NCBI RefSeq assembly: GCF_900996235.1
Contig: NZ_CAAJGM010000241.1
Location: forward strand, 186,001-250,000
Reading direction: 5' to 3'
From: Paraburkholderia sp. BCC1885
Lineage (GTDB): Bacteria; Pseudomonadota; Gammaproteobacteria; Burkholderiales; Burkholderiaceae
Length of the DNA stretch: 64,000 nt
Below the pieces are notes generated by a model. That model saw only the letters and a program-made list of their open reading frames with translations, did not search any database and was not told the DNA's origin. The translations under genes and the position numbers were made by a program. Shown here in pieces: positions 16,963 through 25,385 of the stretch. The stretch's first letter is position 1; every line of letters begins with the position of its first letter.

Positions 16963-17276
16963 CGTGTAATTGATGTCCAACGCCATGCGCGCCGCATTAT
17001 GTGCGCAACCGTTGAAGGCGGGTATCTCTGTTTCCTGGCTCGAAATTTAGCCTTGTTTGTAATTTGTTTTTGCTTCGGATTACGAAATGATTGAGTGACT
17101 CTCCGAGGAAAAGTCCGCGCTACGTTGGGGCAAGCACACTGACCCGGAAGAATATTGGCACGCATTACGTCGTCATTGCGACACGCACACCTGTCGGTCC
17201 GAACAGCCCTAAGGACATCAAACAGGCTCACGTCGCCTGAGCCGGTCAATTAACTGATACTTTGAATGCGCAACCC
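16963..17276. other. Intergenic, no supported gene
   Basis: Between the AraC remnant and the GST gene I see no RNA gene or strong promoter. A 49-codon frame from TTG 17091 to 17240 exists, ending VGPNSPKDIKQAHVA, but it has no ribosome site or family match. Confidence 0.4.
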
Positions 17277-17945
17277 TCACTCCCCGCCCCTTGAATTAGC
17301 CATAAAAACCGCTAGTTGAGCGTCAAAAGCACGCTTGTAGGCGGGCCGCGCCTCGCCGCGCGCGACGTAAGCGGAGAGATTCGGATATTCGTCCAGCAAA
17401 CCTGACGGTCGCACTCTGAGTAACACCGACACGATCATCAGATCGCCCGCGCTGAACGCGCCATCGAGCCATTCGGCGTTGCCCAGGCGCTCGGAAAGCT
17501 CGCCCAGCCGGTCACGAATGCGGTCCTTGACGAGCGGCAGGCGCTGCTCATGCCAGGGCTTGTCGCCCTCCTGGTACATCGCGGTCTGGAGATCGAGGAT
17601 CGGGGCCTCGACCGTGTTGAGCGCGGCAAACATCCAGGTGATCGCGCGAGCCCGGGCGTTTGCGTCCTCAGGTAGCAGGCCTGCGTGGCGCTCTGCAATA
17701 TGGAACACAATCGCCCCTGACTCGAATAAGGCAAGCGCGCCTTCCTGATAGGTCGGAATCTGCCCGAAAGGATGTAGCGCCCGGTGCGGGGGTTCCTTCA
17801 TGGCTTCGAACGAAACAAGACGAACCTCGTATGGCTGTCCCACTTCTTCAAGCGCCCAGCGAACCCGCATGTCACGCGCCAGCCCGCGGCCGCGATCAGG
17901 CGAGCACTCAAAGACGGTGATAACCGGGATCAGTTGAAGAGGCAT
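17277..17945 (-). CDS. Glutathione S-transferase family protein
   Basis: A 222-residue cytoplasmic GST. The N-terminal thioredoxin-like part has RVRWALEEVGQPYEVRLV, HPFGQIPTYQEGALALFESGAIVFHI (cis-Pro and the ES glutathione-binding pair). The C-terminal helical part has GDLMIVSVLLRVRPSGLLDEYPNLSAYVARGEARPAYKRAF. AAGGAG stands 7 nt before ATG. It likely conjugates or reduces electrophiles with glutathione. Confidence 0.92.
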   Translation of the reverse strand: MPLQLIPVITVFECSPDRGRGLARDMRVRWALEEVGQPYEVRLVSFEAMKEPPHRALHPFGQIPTYQEGALALFESGAIVFHIAERHAGLLPEDANARARAITWMFAALNTVEAPILDLQTAMYQEGDKPWHEQRLPLVKDRIRDRLGELSERLGNAEWLDGAFSAGDLMIVSVLLRVRPSGLLDEYPNLSAYVARGEARPAYKRAFDAQLAVFMANSRGGE

Positions 17946-18108
17946 GGCGACTTCTCCTTTGCTGGATGTCTCGGACGAGCACCAGGACGCACAATCCCGG
18001 CGCTCATCTACCCGACGTTCGAGACAGGGCTAAATCGACATCCCCAAACGACTTTTTCTCAAAGCCGGGCAAATCCACGTCCCGACCGAAGCACTCCCGG
18101 CAAACGCA

Positions 18109-19617
18109 TCACTGCGGCAACGCCGCTAGCGCGATTTGGCCCGCGTCGTCCAGTTGCTCGACATGCCAGCACTTTTCGATCAGTGCATGCGTTTGAGCTG
18201 GCGACAGAATGCCGTCGGCGAGGTCGGTAAACTTCTTCTCGAGTTGCTGGTCGGTCATCGGCACTTCCGTACTGCCGATTGCGTGCTCGATAAACTTATG
18301 CAGCTTGCGGCCATCCTTGAGCGTGATGGTCATGTCGACCTGTTCCGGTTTGATCGAGGGATCGACAATCGTGTTCACCTTCTCGCGCAAGGCGACCGTC
18401 ACCGGGTCGCGCACTTTGGCATCGCTGAACTGCTTTTCGCCGCCTGCGCCGTCGATGATAGCAATTGCGACTGCATGATAAATGCTGAACTTGCCTTCGA
18501 GTCCGGTCTGCGGCGTCTTCTTGCCGGTCAGTTCGATCACGAGCGGATGCACGCGAAGATCGATTTTGTCGATCTGCTCGGCCGTCAAATGATATTGATT
18601 ACGAAGCTGGATCGCCGCATCGATTGCCGGATGAATGACGATGCCGCAGGCAAACGGCTTGTACGTATTCAGTGTCGACTCGTAATGCACGCCGAGGCCT
18701 TCGGTGATTTCGCGGTAATCCTGCTTGGTGCTGATGGTGTTCGCCCAACCGCGCTTCGCTTCGATCATGCCGTCCGAACTGGTGTAGTCCTTTGCAGCCA
18801 GCAGCGCGGCGAAAATGCCGTTCGCGGCCGCACGCCCCGGATTAAAGCTCTTGTTCATCGAACCAAACGATTCGCGCAGGCCAACCGGTTGAGACGCCGC
18901 AAGGCCCAATGCCCACACCATCTGCTGAACGCTCAAGCCCATCAGTTTGCCCATGGCCGCCGCCGAACCGAATACGCCGCAGGTGCCGGTGATGTGCCAG
19001 CCGACATCATAGTGATTGGGGTACACCGCATTGCCGATGCGCAGTTCCGTTTCGACGCCTAGCACCAGCGCGTTCAAAAAATCCTTGCCTGAGACAGGAT
19101 GGTATTGCGAGTACGCCAGAATCGCAGACGCGACCGGTCCGGCCGGGTGGATGATCGTTTTCAGATGCGTGTCGTCGTAATCGAAGATATGACTGCTGAC
19201 GCCATTGATAAACGCCGCATTCATGATGTCGAAGCGCTCGGTGCGGCCTAGCAAGTTCGCCTGTGGTGGCCCCGAAAACGGCGTGAGCGCGGCGACTGCG
19301 CGGTTGACGGTTTCGTCGTGCGAACCGCCGACGGCAACGCCCACCCAGTTCATCAAGGTCCGCACGCCTTCCTTGCGAACCGGCGCGGGCAAGTCCTGAT
19401 AGCCGGTCTTGACGATGAACTCGGCGAGGATGCGGGTGACCTTCGGCGGCCGGTCATTGGTGCTGCCGGCAGACGCGGAAGCAGGCGCAGGCGCGGCCAT
19501 GGACGCCGCCTTGGCACCGTCGGGCGTATCGGCGAACACCGCCTTGCTGACGGCTGCAGATGCCAAAGCGCCGACAGCACTGGTTTTCAGAAAGCGGCGT
19601 CGATCGAGGTCGGACAT
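18109..19617 (-). CDS. Tat-exported MmgE/PrpD-family protein
   Basis: A 502-residue protein. The first 30 residues, DRRRFLKTSAVGALASAAVSKAVFA, form a twin-arginine signal, followed by an Ala/Ser linker. The rest is a full MmgE/PrpD fold: FDYDDTHLKTIIHPAGPVASAILA, HITGTCGVFGSAAAMGKLMGLS, NPGRAAANGIFAALLA and FACGIVIHPAIDAAI. Known members are 2-methylcitrate dehydratase, iminodisuccinate epimerase and itaconate-related enzymes, normally cytoplasmic. AAGGAG precedes the ATG. It diverges from a GntR regulator, with a porin gene beyond, suggesting periplasmic processing of an imported acid. Confidence 0.9.
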   Translation of the reverse strand: MSDLDRRRFLKTSAVGALASAAVSKAVFADTPDGAKAASMAAPAPASASAGSTNDRPPKVTRILAEFIVKTGYQDLPAPVRKEGVRTLMNWVGVAVGGSHDETVNRAVAALTPFSGPPQANLLGRTERFDIMNAAFINGVSSHIFDYDDTHLKTIIHPAGPVASAILAYSQYHPVSGKDFLNALVLGVETELRIGNAVYPNHYDVGWHITGTCGVFGSAAAMGKLMGLSVQQMVWALGLAASQPVGLRESFGSMNKSFNPGRAAANGIFAALLAAKDYTSSDGMIEAKRGWANTISTKQDYREITEGLGVHYESTLNTYKPFACGIVIHPAIDAAIQLRNQYHLTAEQIDKIDLRVHPLVIELTGKKTPQTGLEGKFSIYHAVAIAIIDGAGGEKQFSDAKVRDPVTVALREKVNTIVDPSIKPEQVDMTITLKDGRKLHKFIEHAIGSTEVPMTDQQLEKKFTDLADGILSPAQTHALIEKCWHVEQLDDAGQIALAALPQ

Positions 19618-19681
19618 GCGGTTATCTCCTTCAGGTTTGATATGTAGTGCGGCTGGATGTGGCGAAGTTTGCGGCCACGCA

Positions 19682-19695
19682 AAGTGTCGACACTT
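19682..19695. promoter_or_regulatory. Palindrome in the PrpD/GntR divergent promoter
   Basis: AAGTGTCGACACTT is a perfect 14-bp palindrome. A partial copy, TGTACACACTT, lies at 19747-19757. It is a plausible operator for the GntR protein encoded at 19872. Confidence 0.5.
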
Positions 19696-19871
19696 ATTTC
19701 ATTTTAATGAGATAAATCGAAAAAATGCAATCGTCATGGCATAAGATGTACACACTTCGAGATGCACCTTGGCGAGCTACGCCTCTTCTTCATAGGCGGC
19801 AAAGCGGCGGCCGTTTGCTAGAATCCGCCACCAGCCGGGTCGGCGACCCCGGAAGCAACGGGAAAAATTCG

Positions 19872-20585
19872 ATGAGCCAGAATGTCGACAGAAGCAAGTT
19901 CGAGGAAGACGGCGAATCATCGCGGGTCGGCGAGATCGTCGACTGGGTGGCGCGCGGCGTCATTGAAGGCCGCCTCTTGCCGGGCGATGACCTGAACTCC
20001 GTCGATCTCGCGAAACGGTTCAACGTCAGTCGCACGCCGGTGCGTGAGGCTCTTTTCGTATTAAGCCGCGAAGGTTTGGTCGACTGGTCGCCGCGCAGAC
20101 GTCCGCGAGTGTCGGTCGTCAGGCTGGCGGAGGTGCGCGAGATCTATCAGTTGCGCGCGATTCTTTACGCGGAGGTGTCTACCGCTATCGTCGAACGGGC
20201 CACCGAAGCGGACATCGAATCGCTGTGGCGTGCCCATGCAAGTCTTGCCCGGGCCGCCGCTCAAGGCAACGTCGACGGTTATTTTTGGGCGAATGTGGCC
20301 TTTCGCGATGAAGAACTTCGCGTATGCGGTAACGGCATCTTCAAGGAAGTGCTCGATTCAATGCGTATGCGCACGAACCGGTTGCGCCGCCTGAGCACGT
20401 CGTTGCCGGGTCGTTTGCAGCGCTCGTGCGCCGATCATCAACGCTTGTGCGAGGCGTATGGGGAGCGGGATAGCGTGCTCGCGGCGGCGCTAAACCGGTC
20501 GATCGTGTTCGGCGCGCTTCAGGCGATCGAACAGGCGTGGGAGCATGTGCCGGTTAGTGCGGAGGTCGCCGCTGCCGGCGAGTGA
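19872..20585 (+). CDS. GntR-family (FCD) transcriptional regulator
   Basis: A 237-residue regulator from ATG 19872. The winged helix is RGVIEGRLLPGDDLNSVDLAKRFNVSRTPVREALFVLSREGLVDWSPRR at about residues 25-75. The remainder is helical, like FCD proteins (IYQLRAILYAEVSTAIVERAT, DHQRLCEAYGERDSVLAAALNRSIV). The frame is open upstream to 19725, but those residues would be encoded by the promoter. It diverges from the PrpD gene and converges with a porin gene. Confidence 0.88.
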   Translation: MSQNVDRSKFEEDGESSRVGEIVDWVARGVIEGRLLPGDDLNSVDLAKRFNVSRTPVREALFVLSREGLVDWSPRRRPRVSVVRLAEVREIYQLRAILYAEVSTAIVERATEADIESLWRAHASLARAAAQGNVDGYFWANVAFRDEELRVCGNGIFKEVLDSMRMRTNRLRRLSTSLPGRLQRSCADHQRLCEAYGERDSVLAAALNRSIVFGALQAIEQAWEHVPVSAEVAAAGE

Positions 20586-20590
20586 TTGAC

Positions 20591-20627
20591 GGGTTTGTGG
20601 CGACGCTATCGTCAGGTGCACAAACCC
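20591..20627. terminator. Hairpin between convergent GntR and porin genes
   Basis: GGGTTTGTG and CACAAACCC pair perfectly, with a nested GACG/CGTC in the loop. There is no T-run. Its place between two stop codons suggests transcription ending from both sides. Confidence 0.45.
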
Positions 20628-20633
20628 ATGCCA

Positions 20634-21824
20634 TCAGAACTTGTGACGAATCCCAATGCGCGCCACGAACTGATTGCCGTTCGACGAAATGGCGGTGGTA
20701 TCGGTAATGGCCGCGACGGCCGGGCCGCCCGTCGAGTCGTCGCCGAGCGCGCGTTGATAAAGCGCCATCACATACACGTCGGTGCGTTTGGACAACAGGT
20801 AATCGAGCGTCGCGTTGTATTGCAGATACTTGCCGCTTTCGACCGCCTTTCCGTTCTTCTCCGTGAGCGAATTGCGATCCACGTAATCGGACGCCACGAG
20901 CAACTGCCACGCAGGCGTGATCCGATAAACGACATTGACCTGCACGTCATTAAAGGTGGCCGTGCTACCCGTCGCGTAGCCGGCGGCCGGACCCTTGGCG
21001 CCGGTCGGCATCGGATTACTGCCCAAATCCATGAACTTGGCATTCGTATAGGTGGCGCCGAGCGTCGCCGGCCCGAATGCGTAGGACGCGCCGACATCGA
21101 TCAATTGAAACGTGTTCGCGCTCATGAAGCCGGAGTAAATCGGCGTCATCAAGGTTTCGGGCAGGCTCGACGCGGCTGTGCTGAACATGCCGGTACCCGG
21201 ATTGCGCGCGTTCAGGTAGGCGGCGCCGAGGGCAACCGGCCCCCGGTTATACGAAGCGCCGAGCGACCAGATCTGGTTGTTGGTGAAATTGCCGGCCGTG
21301 CCGCCAAGACTATAAGTGCCGCCAAATTTTAGGCCTGCAAAATTTGGGCTTGCATACTTGATGGTGTTGTTATCGTGGTAATCGATGTTCGAGTTATCGA
21401 GGTCACCCGGATGCGCGCCATAGACGCCAGCACCTAATTGGCCGGCCGCGAGCGGGGCGGCGTAATCAAAAATTGAGTCGTACTGACGACCGAACGTGAC
21501 CGTTCCATACGGAGTCGCAAGGCCGACCCAAGCCTGGCGGCCGAACATCAGGCCGTTCTGGCTCAGCGCGCCGCTGTTGCCGTTAAAACCATTTTCGAGC
21601 TGAAATACCGCCTTCATGCCGCCGCCGAGGTCTTCAGCCCCCGTCAGCCCCCACCGGTTGCCCTGCATCACGCTCCCCGCCAACTGGTAGACATGGCCGC
21701 CCTTGTTGTTGGTGATCATGTCGAGCCCTTCGTCGATGATGCCGTACAGGGTGACACTGCTTTGTGCATGTGCGGCGCCGGCGAGTGTGCCGAGCACGGC
21801 GAACGCGATAACTGTTTTTTTCAT
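20634..21824 (-). CDS. Outer-membrane porin, Burkholderia OmpC-like
   Basis: A 396-residue precursor. MKKTVIAFAVLGTLAGAAHA is a signal peptide, then QSSVTLYGIIDEGLDMITNN starts the first strand. Alternating strands with GRQAWVGLATPYGTVTFGRQYDSI (the L3 constriction-loop region) and a C-terminal Phe in FVARIGIRHKF mark a 16-stranded trimeric porin of the beta-proteobacterial type. It gives passive entry of small solutes. It may serve the nearby PrpD locus. Confidence 0.95.
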   Translation of the reverse strand: MKKTVIAFAVLGTLAGAAHAQSSVTLYGIIDEGLDMITNNKGGHVYQLAGSVMQGNRWGLTGAEDLGGGMKAVFQLENGFNGNSGALSQNGLMFGRQAWVGLATPYGTVTFGRQYDSIFDYAAPLAAGQLGAGVYGAHPGDLDNSNIDYHDNNTIKYASPNFAGLKFGGTYSLGGTAGNFTNNQIWSLGASYNRGPVALGAAYLNARNPGTGMFSTAASSLPETLMTPIYSGFMSANTFQLIDVGASYAFGPATLGATYTNAKFMDLGSNPMPTGAKGPAAGYATGSTATFNDVQVNVVYRITPAWQLLVASDYVDRNSLTEKNGKAVESGKYLQYNATLDYLLSKRTDVYVMALYQRALGDDSTGGPAVAAITDTTAISSNGNQFVARIGIRHKF

Positions 21825-22603
21825 CTGATATGTGATTGTTGTTTATATGTCTCGAAACGCTGATCAAAGTGTCGTAGTGCTTCGCTCCGAATCCGCGTTA
21901 TCCGCGCTCAGGCACCTTCGCGACCCGATGTGGCAAAGCCCCGCCGCGACCTGGTCTAACGTCGCCCAAGCCCGCTCGACACGAAGGCGTCGGCGTCCCG
22001 CTTCACGGCATCCGCTTTATCCGATAACGAAAAGTTGTCCTAATTACTTTCCACTTTCCATATCGATCCTTCTCGTACAGAACCCGCCACTCCGCTAACC
22101 AGGCGAAGCAGCATCGGTCACTAATTCCGCCCCAAAGAGGCAACTGATACGGGGTAAAGCGTTCGCACCACATGACAGGAGTCCGTAGTGTCAATCTGTT
22201 ACCGACAACGTAACGGAGCAACAATGCCACTACTCAGAACGCTCTTAAATCAGGGTAAATTCGAAGGACAATGTCCTATCGCGTAGCGCGATAACTTTGC
22301 TATGCTTTGCGGCGAGGCGCCCTCCGGGAGGGGCGCGATGGCAGGCCTTCGATTTGTCTAATGAATAGAGCTGACTGACTGGGCGCTGCATCGAGCGCCG
22401 CGTCGTCGCGGACATTCAAATGTGAAATGCCCGCACCTTGGCCGAGGTGCAGCATTTTCTCAAACGAACTCGCGGCGCCCCAAGCATGCGTCGGTCCAAC
22501 CGAGACACCGATCTAAACGAGCATGTCCTTCACGGATAGTTTCGTTCAACGTCACGCGGTACGCGCGGCGAGTAAATCGACAACAGTCTTCGCCGCAGTC
22601 GCG
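21825..22603. other. Long intergenic region with stem-loops
   Basis: No coding region is supported. It contains the porin promoter side, the palindrome pair at 22265-22293, and two stem-loops: GGCGCT/AGCGCC at 22382-22399 and GCACCT/AGGTGC at 22433-22450, the latter followed by ATTTTCTC. A short RNA is possible but unproven. Confidence 0.45.
22265..22293. promoter_or_regulatory. Two adjoining perfect inverted repeats
   Basis: AGGACA-A-TGTCCT (22265-22277) shares its last T with TATCGCG-TAG-CGCGATA (22277-22293). TATGCT at 22301-22306 could be a -10 element pointing right. No regulator is adjacent. Confidence 0.4.
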
Positions 22604-22708
22604 CCCATCGTGCTGGCTCTCAATGACTCTGCGACCTTCCTCGGAACAACTGCGGCCGGTGTGATTGGCGCTATGGACATCCAGATGGTCGGCGGCCCCA
22701 AGCTACCG
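22604..22708 (+). pseudogene. Probable MFS transporter fragment
   Basis: The plus-strand frame has PIVLALNDSATFLGTTAAG then VIGAMDIQMVGGPKLP. That resembles the last helix pair of DHA1-type MFS efflux proteins (ALNxSAxxLGxxxGxxxGG). It soon meets the HxlR gene on the other strand, and nothing upstream fits. It is a remnant, if the match is right. Confidence 0.45.
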
Positions 22709-22729
22709 AAAGAACAGTCCAGCCGTTCC

Positions 22730-23290
22730 TCATTTCCGCCGCTTCGCAGCAGCGACAGGCGCATTGCGATGCGTGACGTTCGCGTCGACGGCTTTATGGC
22801 GGCGCTCCGCGTGCGACAACCGCCAGCGCATCAGGTCGTCAGCCCCTGGCCCTTCCTCGATGGCAATATCCTGGGCGCTCAACTGCTCGCCCGTATCCCG
22901 ATCGATAAAACTCCAACCTACTTCAGCGCCCGTGTTTCGATTCACGATCTTCATTGGCGGAGCCGGCGCGCCGGAGACGTCGAGGCGATCTCCGATCTGG
23001 GCGAGCACCGGCATCACGGCGGCGATTTGCCAGCCACGCTGGGTCAACAGGTATTCAAACCGCTCCGGATTTACCTGGTAGCGCCGTCGCTCGACGAGAC
23101 CATGGGCTTCCAGATGCTTTAGCCGGTCGCTGAGTGTCGCGTTGGTCACGCCAGACGATTGACGAAAATCGTCATATCGGCTGAGACCGAGGACGAGGTC
23201 ACGCAGAATCAGCAACCCCCACCGATCGCCGATCACCGCCATCACGCCGGCGATCGAACACACCATTCCGTCGAAACCTTTCGAGCGCAT
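22730..23290 (-). CDS. HxlR-family regulator
   Basis: A 186-residue regulator from ATG 23290, with AAGGAA 7 nt upstream. The winged helix spans about residues 10-100: CSIAGVMAVIGDRWGLLILRDLVLGLSRYDDFRQSSGVTNATLSDRLKHLEAHGLVERRRY. This is a clear HxlR signature. A C-terminal extension (PPMKIVNRNTGAEVGWSFIDRDTG) is common in larger members. It diverges from an NmrA-like gene across 240 bp that contain a 41-bp palindrome and a second related box. It probably represses that gene and itself. Confidence 0.92.
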   Translation of the reverse strand: MRSKGFDGMVCSIAGVMAVIGDRWGLLILRDLVLGLSRYDDFRQSSGVTNATLSDRLKHLEAHGLVERRRYQVNPERFEYLLTQRGWQIAAVMPVLAQIGDRLDVSGAPAPPMKIVNRNTGAEVGWSFIDRDTGEQLSAQDIAIEEGPGADDLMRWRLSHAERRHKAVDANVTHRNAPVAAAKRRK

Positions 23291-23333
23291 AAGCCGTTTC
23301 CTTGAGATGCCCGAGGAGAGCCATCGAGTAAGT

Positions 23334-23346
23334 CTCATTATAAGAG
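23334..23346. promoter_or_regulatory. Second HxlR-type box
   Basis: CTCATTATAAGAG shares ATTATAAGAG with the centre of the large palindrome at 23378-23418. It lies 44 bp upstream of the HxlR ATG, where autorepression would act. Confidence 0.5.
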
Positions 23347-23377
23347 CCATCGCTGCCTGCCAAATCATTGCTTGCAC

Positions 23378-23418
23378 GCCAGGCTACTAACTCTTATTAT
23401 AAGAGTTAGTAGCCTGGC
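23378..23418. promoter_or_regulatory. Perfect 41-bp palindrome, likely HxlR operator
   Basis: Two 20-bp arms are exact reverse complements around a single T at 23398. The core is CTCTTATTATAAGAG and the outer ends are GCCAGGC/GCCTGGC. It sits between the divergent HxlR and NmrA genes. Confidence 0.75.
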
Positions 23419-23534
23419 TGGCGATGAAACTTCCGCCTGGAATACCCGCGAAGCTGCGCGGGTCCCGGCGAGATGTCCCTCGACTGAGCGCATCACTCCG
23501 ATCGATTCGCTCAATCAAACCTTAGGAAACGACG

Positions 23535-24628
23535 ATGTCCTCCCACACCCCCTCCCGCATTTTCGTGATTGGCGGCACCGGCGCTCAGGGCCTGCCCATC
23601 ATCGGCGCACTCGTCGCCGACAGGAAGTATTCCGTTCGCGCTTTAAGCCGCGATTCCCACTCCCGGCGGGCAAAAGCGCTTCTCGCGCTCGGCAACGTGT
23701 CCATCCTGGAAGGCAGCTTCGCGGACGAAGCCGTGTTACGGGAAGGCTTTCGCGGATGCGATGGGGCGTACATCAATATCGACGGGTTCAATACCGGTGA
23801 GAAGACGGAACTCTATTGGGCCATCCGCAGCTACGAGATCGCCATTGAAGAAGGAATCAAATTCTTCGTGTACGGAAATCTCGACTACGCGCTCAAGAAG
23901 TCCGGTTACGACTCCAGATTCCGTGCAGGCCACTATGACGGCAAAGGCCGCATAGGCGAATGATCCTGTTTCAAAACCAGCAGAACCGGGCGCGGATGGG
24001 CGCGGCGGTGCTAACCACCGGGCCGTACATGGAGATGGCGATCTCGGCGATGACACCCATGTCGCCTTCCGTGGAAGACGGTGTGGTGACCTGGCGCGTT
24101 CCGCTCGGCAACGGCGCGGTTCCTCACGTTGCGCTTGACGATTGCGGACACTACGCCCGCTGGCTCTTCGACAATCCCGAACGGGCGAACGGCATGAATC
24201 TCGAAGTGGCCATCGAGCATGTCGAGTATCACAAACTCGCGGCGGCGTTCGAGAGCGTGACGGGGCATCCGGCGCGATACATCGACACGCACCTCGATAC
24301 CTATTGGAATGGCCCGCTCAAGATGGCCGCGGGCCTACCGGCCGGATACAACGCCGATCCCAGCGACAAAAGCACCATGAGCTTCCGCGACAACTTCACC
24401 GGCTTCTGGAATATCTGGAAACACGGCATCGTTCAGCGAGATTACGCGTTGCTGGATGAAATCCATCCCCGCCGGATCAGAAGCGTCGAAGAGTGGTTCC
24501 GGCATGAAGACGCGGCGGGACGGGCGCAGGGGAAAGGAGGTCTCTGGGAAAGGGTGCAGCCGGAAAATCTGTTCCGGTTTCCACCGCTCCTGAAGTTGTC
24601 TGAAGATAAACGGACGGGGATCCTGTGA
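23535..24628 (+). pseudogene. NmrA-family protein split by a one-base deletion
   Basis: Part one (23535-23963, 142 codons) has RIFVIGGTGAQGLPII, the NAD(P) motif, and INIDGFNTGEKTELYWAIRSYEIA. Part two (23960-24628, 222 codons) continues with ILFQNQQNRARMGAAVLTTGPYMEM and runs to a normal C-terminus. At the join, GAATGATCC would need one extra G to read Glu-Trp-Ile and rejoin the frames. Stop and start overlap as ATGA at 23960-23963, so coupled translation of two pieces is conceivable. The gene diverges from HxlR. Intact family members are NmrA-like sensors or quinone reductases. Confidence 0.8.
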
Positions 24629-25269
24629 TGAATCGCGAGACCAAAGTTCGTAAACGCCACGGAACACGCGTCCTGCTGGGTGCATTGGCGCTATGGGGCC
24701 TGGCGGTCGTCGCGGCCGCCGAGACGGGAGCCTTCAGCGCAACCTACCCGTTGTTGCTTGCGCCCATCATCGCGCTGGGGATTGTGGCGCTGGGGATTGT
24801 GGCGCCGGTCATTGTCTACGCCATGTCGAAGGGCTTTCGAACCTACATTGAAATCGTCGGGCTGCGGCCATTGACGACGTTTCATATCTGGCGGATTGGC
24901 GCAGCGTTGCTTTTCTTCTGGTACGGGGCGCACGATCTTTTGCCGCCCATCTTCGTCCGGATCGCCGGTTGGGGTGACCTCGTTGCCGGGCTTCTGGCTC
25001 TCGGCGTTACGTTGCTGCCGGAAAACCGTGCGCGATATCTTGTCTTCGAGATCTTCGGCTTCGCCGATTTTGTCGCCGCCGTCGGCACCGGCTTGACGAT
25101 GTTCATTCTGCACGACCCGCGCATGGCCGGCATCCAGACCTTGCCGATGGCGTTGATTCCGTTTTACGGCGTCGGCATTTCAGGCGCCAGCCACATCATG
25201 GCGTTCGACCTGTTGCGACGCCGGGTTGGGATGAAACATAACGTGAAGTCCAACGCTGTACCCGCTTAG
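24628..25269 (+). CDS. Integral membrane protein, unknown function
   Basis: A 213-residue protein whose ATG overlaps the previous TGA by one base (TGATG), so translation is coupled to the NmrA gene. About six hydrophobic segments occur, for example TYPLLLAPIIALGIVALGIVAPVIVYAM, GDLVAGLLALGVTLL and YLVFEIFGFADFVAAVGTGL. LGIVALGIVA comes from a short DNA duplication (GGGATTGTGGCGCT twice near 24778). No family is recognised with confidence. Confidence 0.8.
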   Translation: MNRETKVRKRHGTRVLLGALALWGLAVVAAAETGAFSATYPLLLAPIIALGIVALGIVAPVIVYAMSKGFRTYIEIVGLRPLTTFHIWRIGAALLFFWYGAHDLLPPIFVRIAGWGDLVAGLLALGVTLLPENRARYLVFEIFGFADFVAAVGTGLTMFILHDPRMAGIQTLPMALIPFYGVGISGASHIMAFDLLRRRVGMKHNVKSNAVPA

Positions 25270-25284
25270 CCGGAAATCGCATTG

Positions 25285-25298
25285 CTTTATATATAAAG
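25285..25298. promoter_or_regulatory. AT-rich palindrome upstream of an exported hydrolase
   Basis: CTTTATATATAAAG is a perfect 14-bp palindrome, 57 bp before ATG 25355. It may be an operator or the -10 area. Confidence 0.4.
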
Positions 25299-25385
25299 TA
25301 CAACTGATCAATTCAAAGAACGTCAGCCATCATCAATAGTGTAAGGAAATCATCATGACGTTTCGACGTACTCGCGCGGCGCGCG

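Noticed and set aside
17091..17240. 49-codon frame from TTG
   Set aside because: No ribosome site and no family match; length is within chance.
22523..23122. 199-codon plus-strand frame opposite HxlR
   Set aside because: Most of it is antisense to the well-supported HxlR gene. Only its first part was kept, as a possible MFS fragment.
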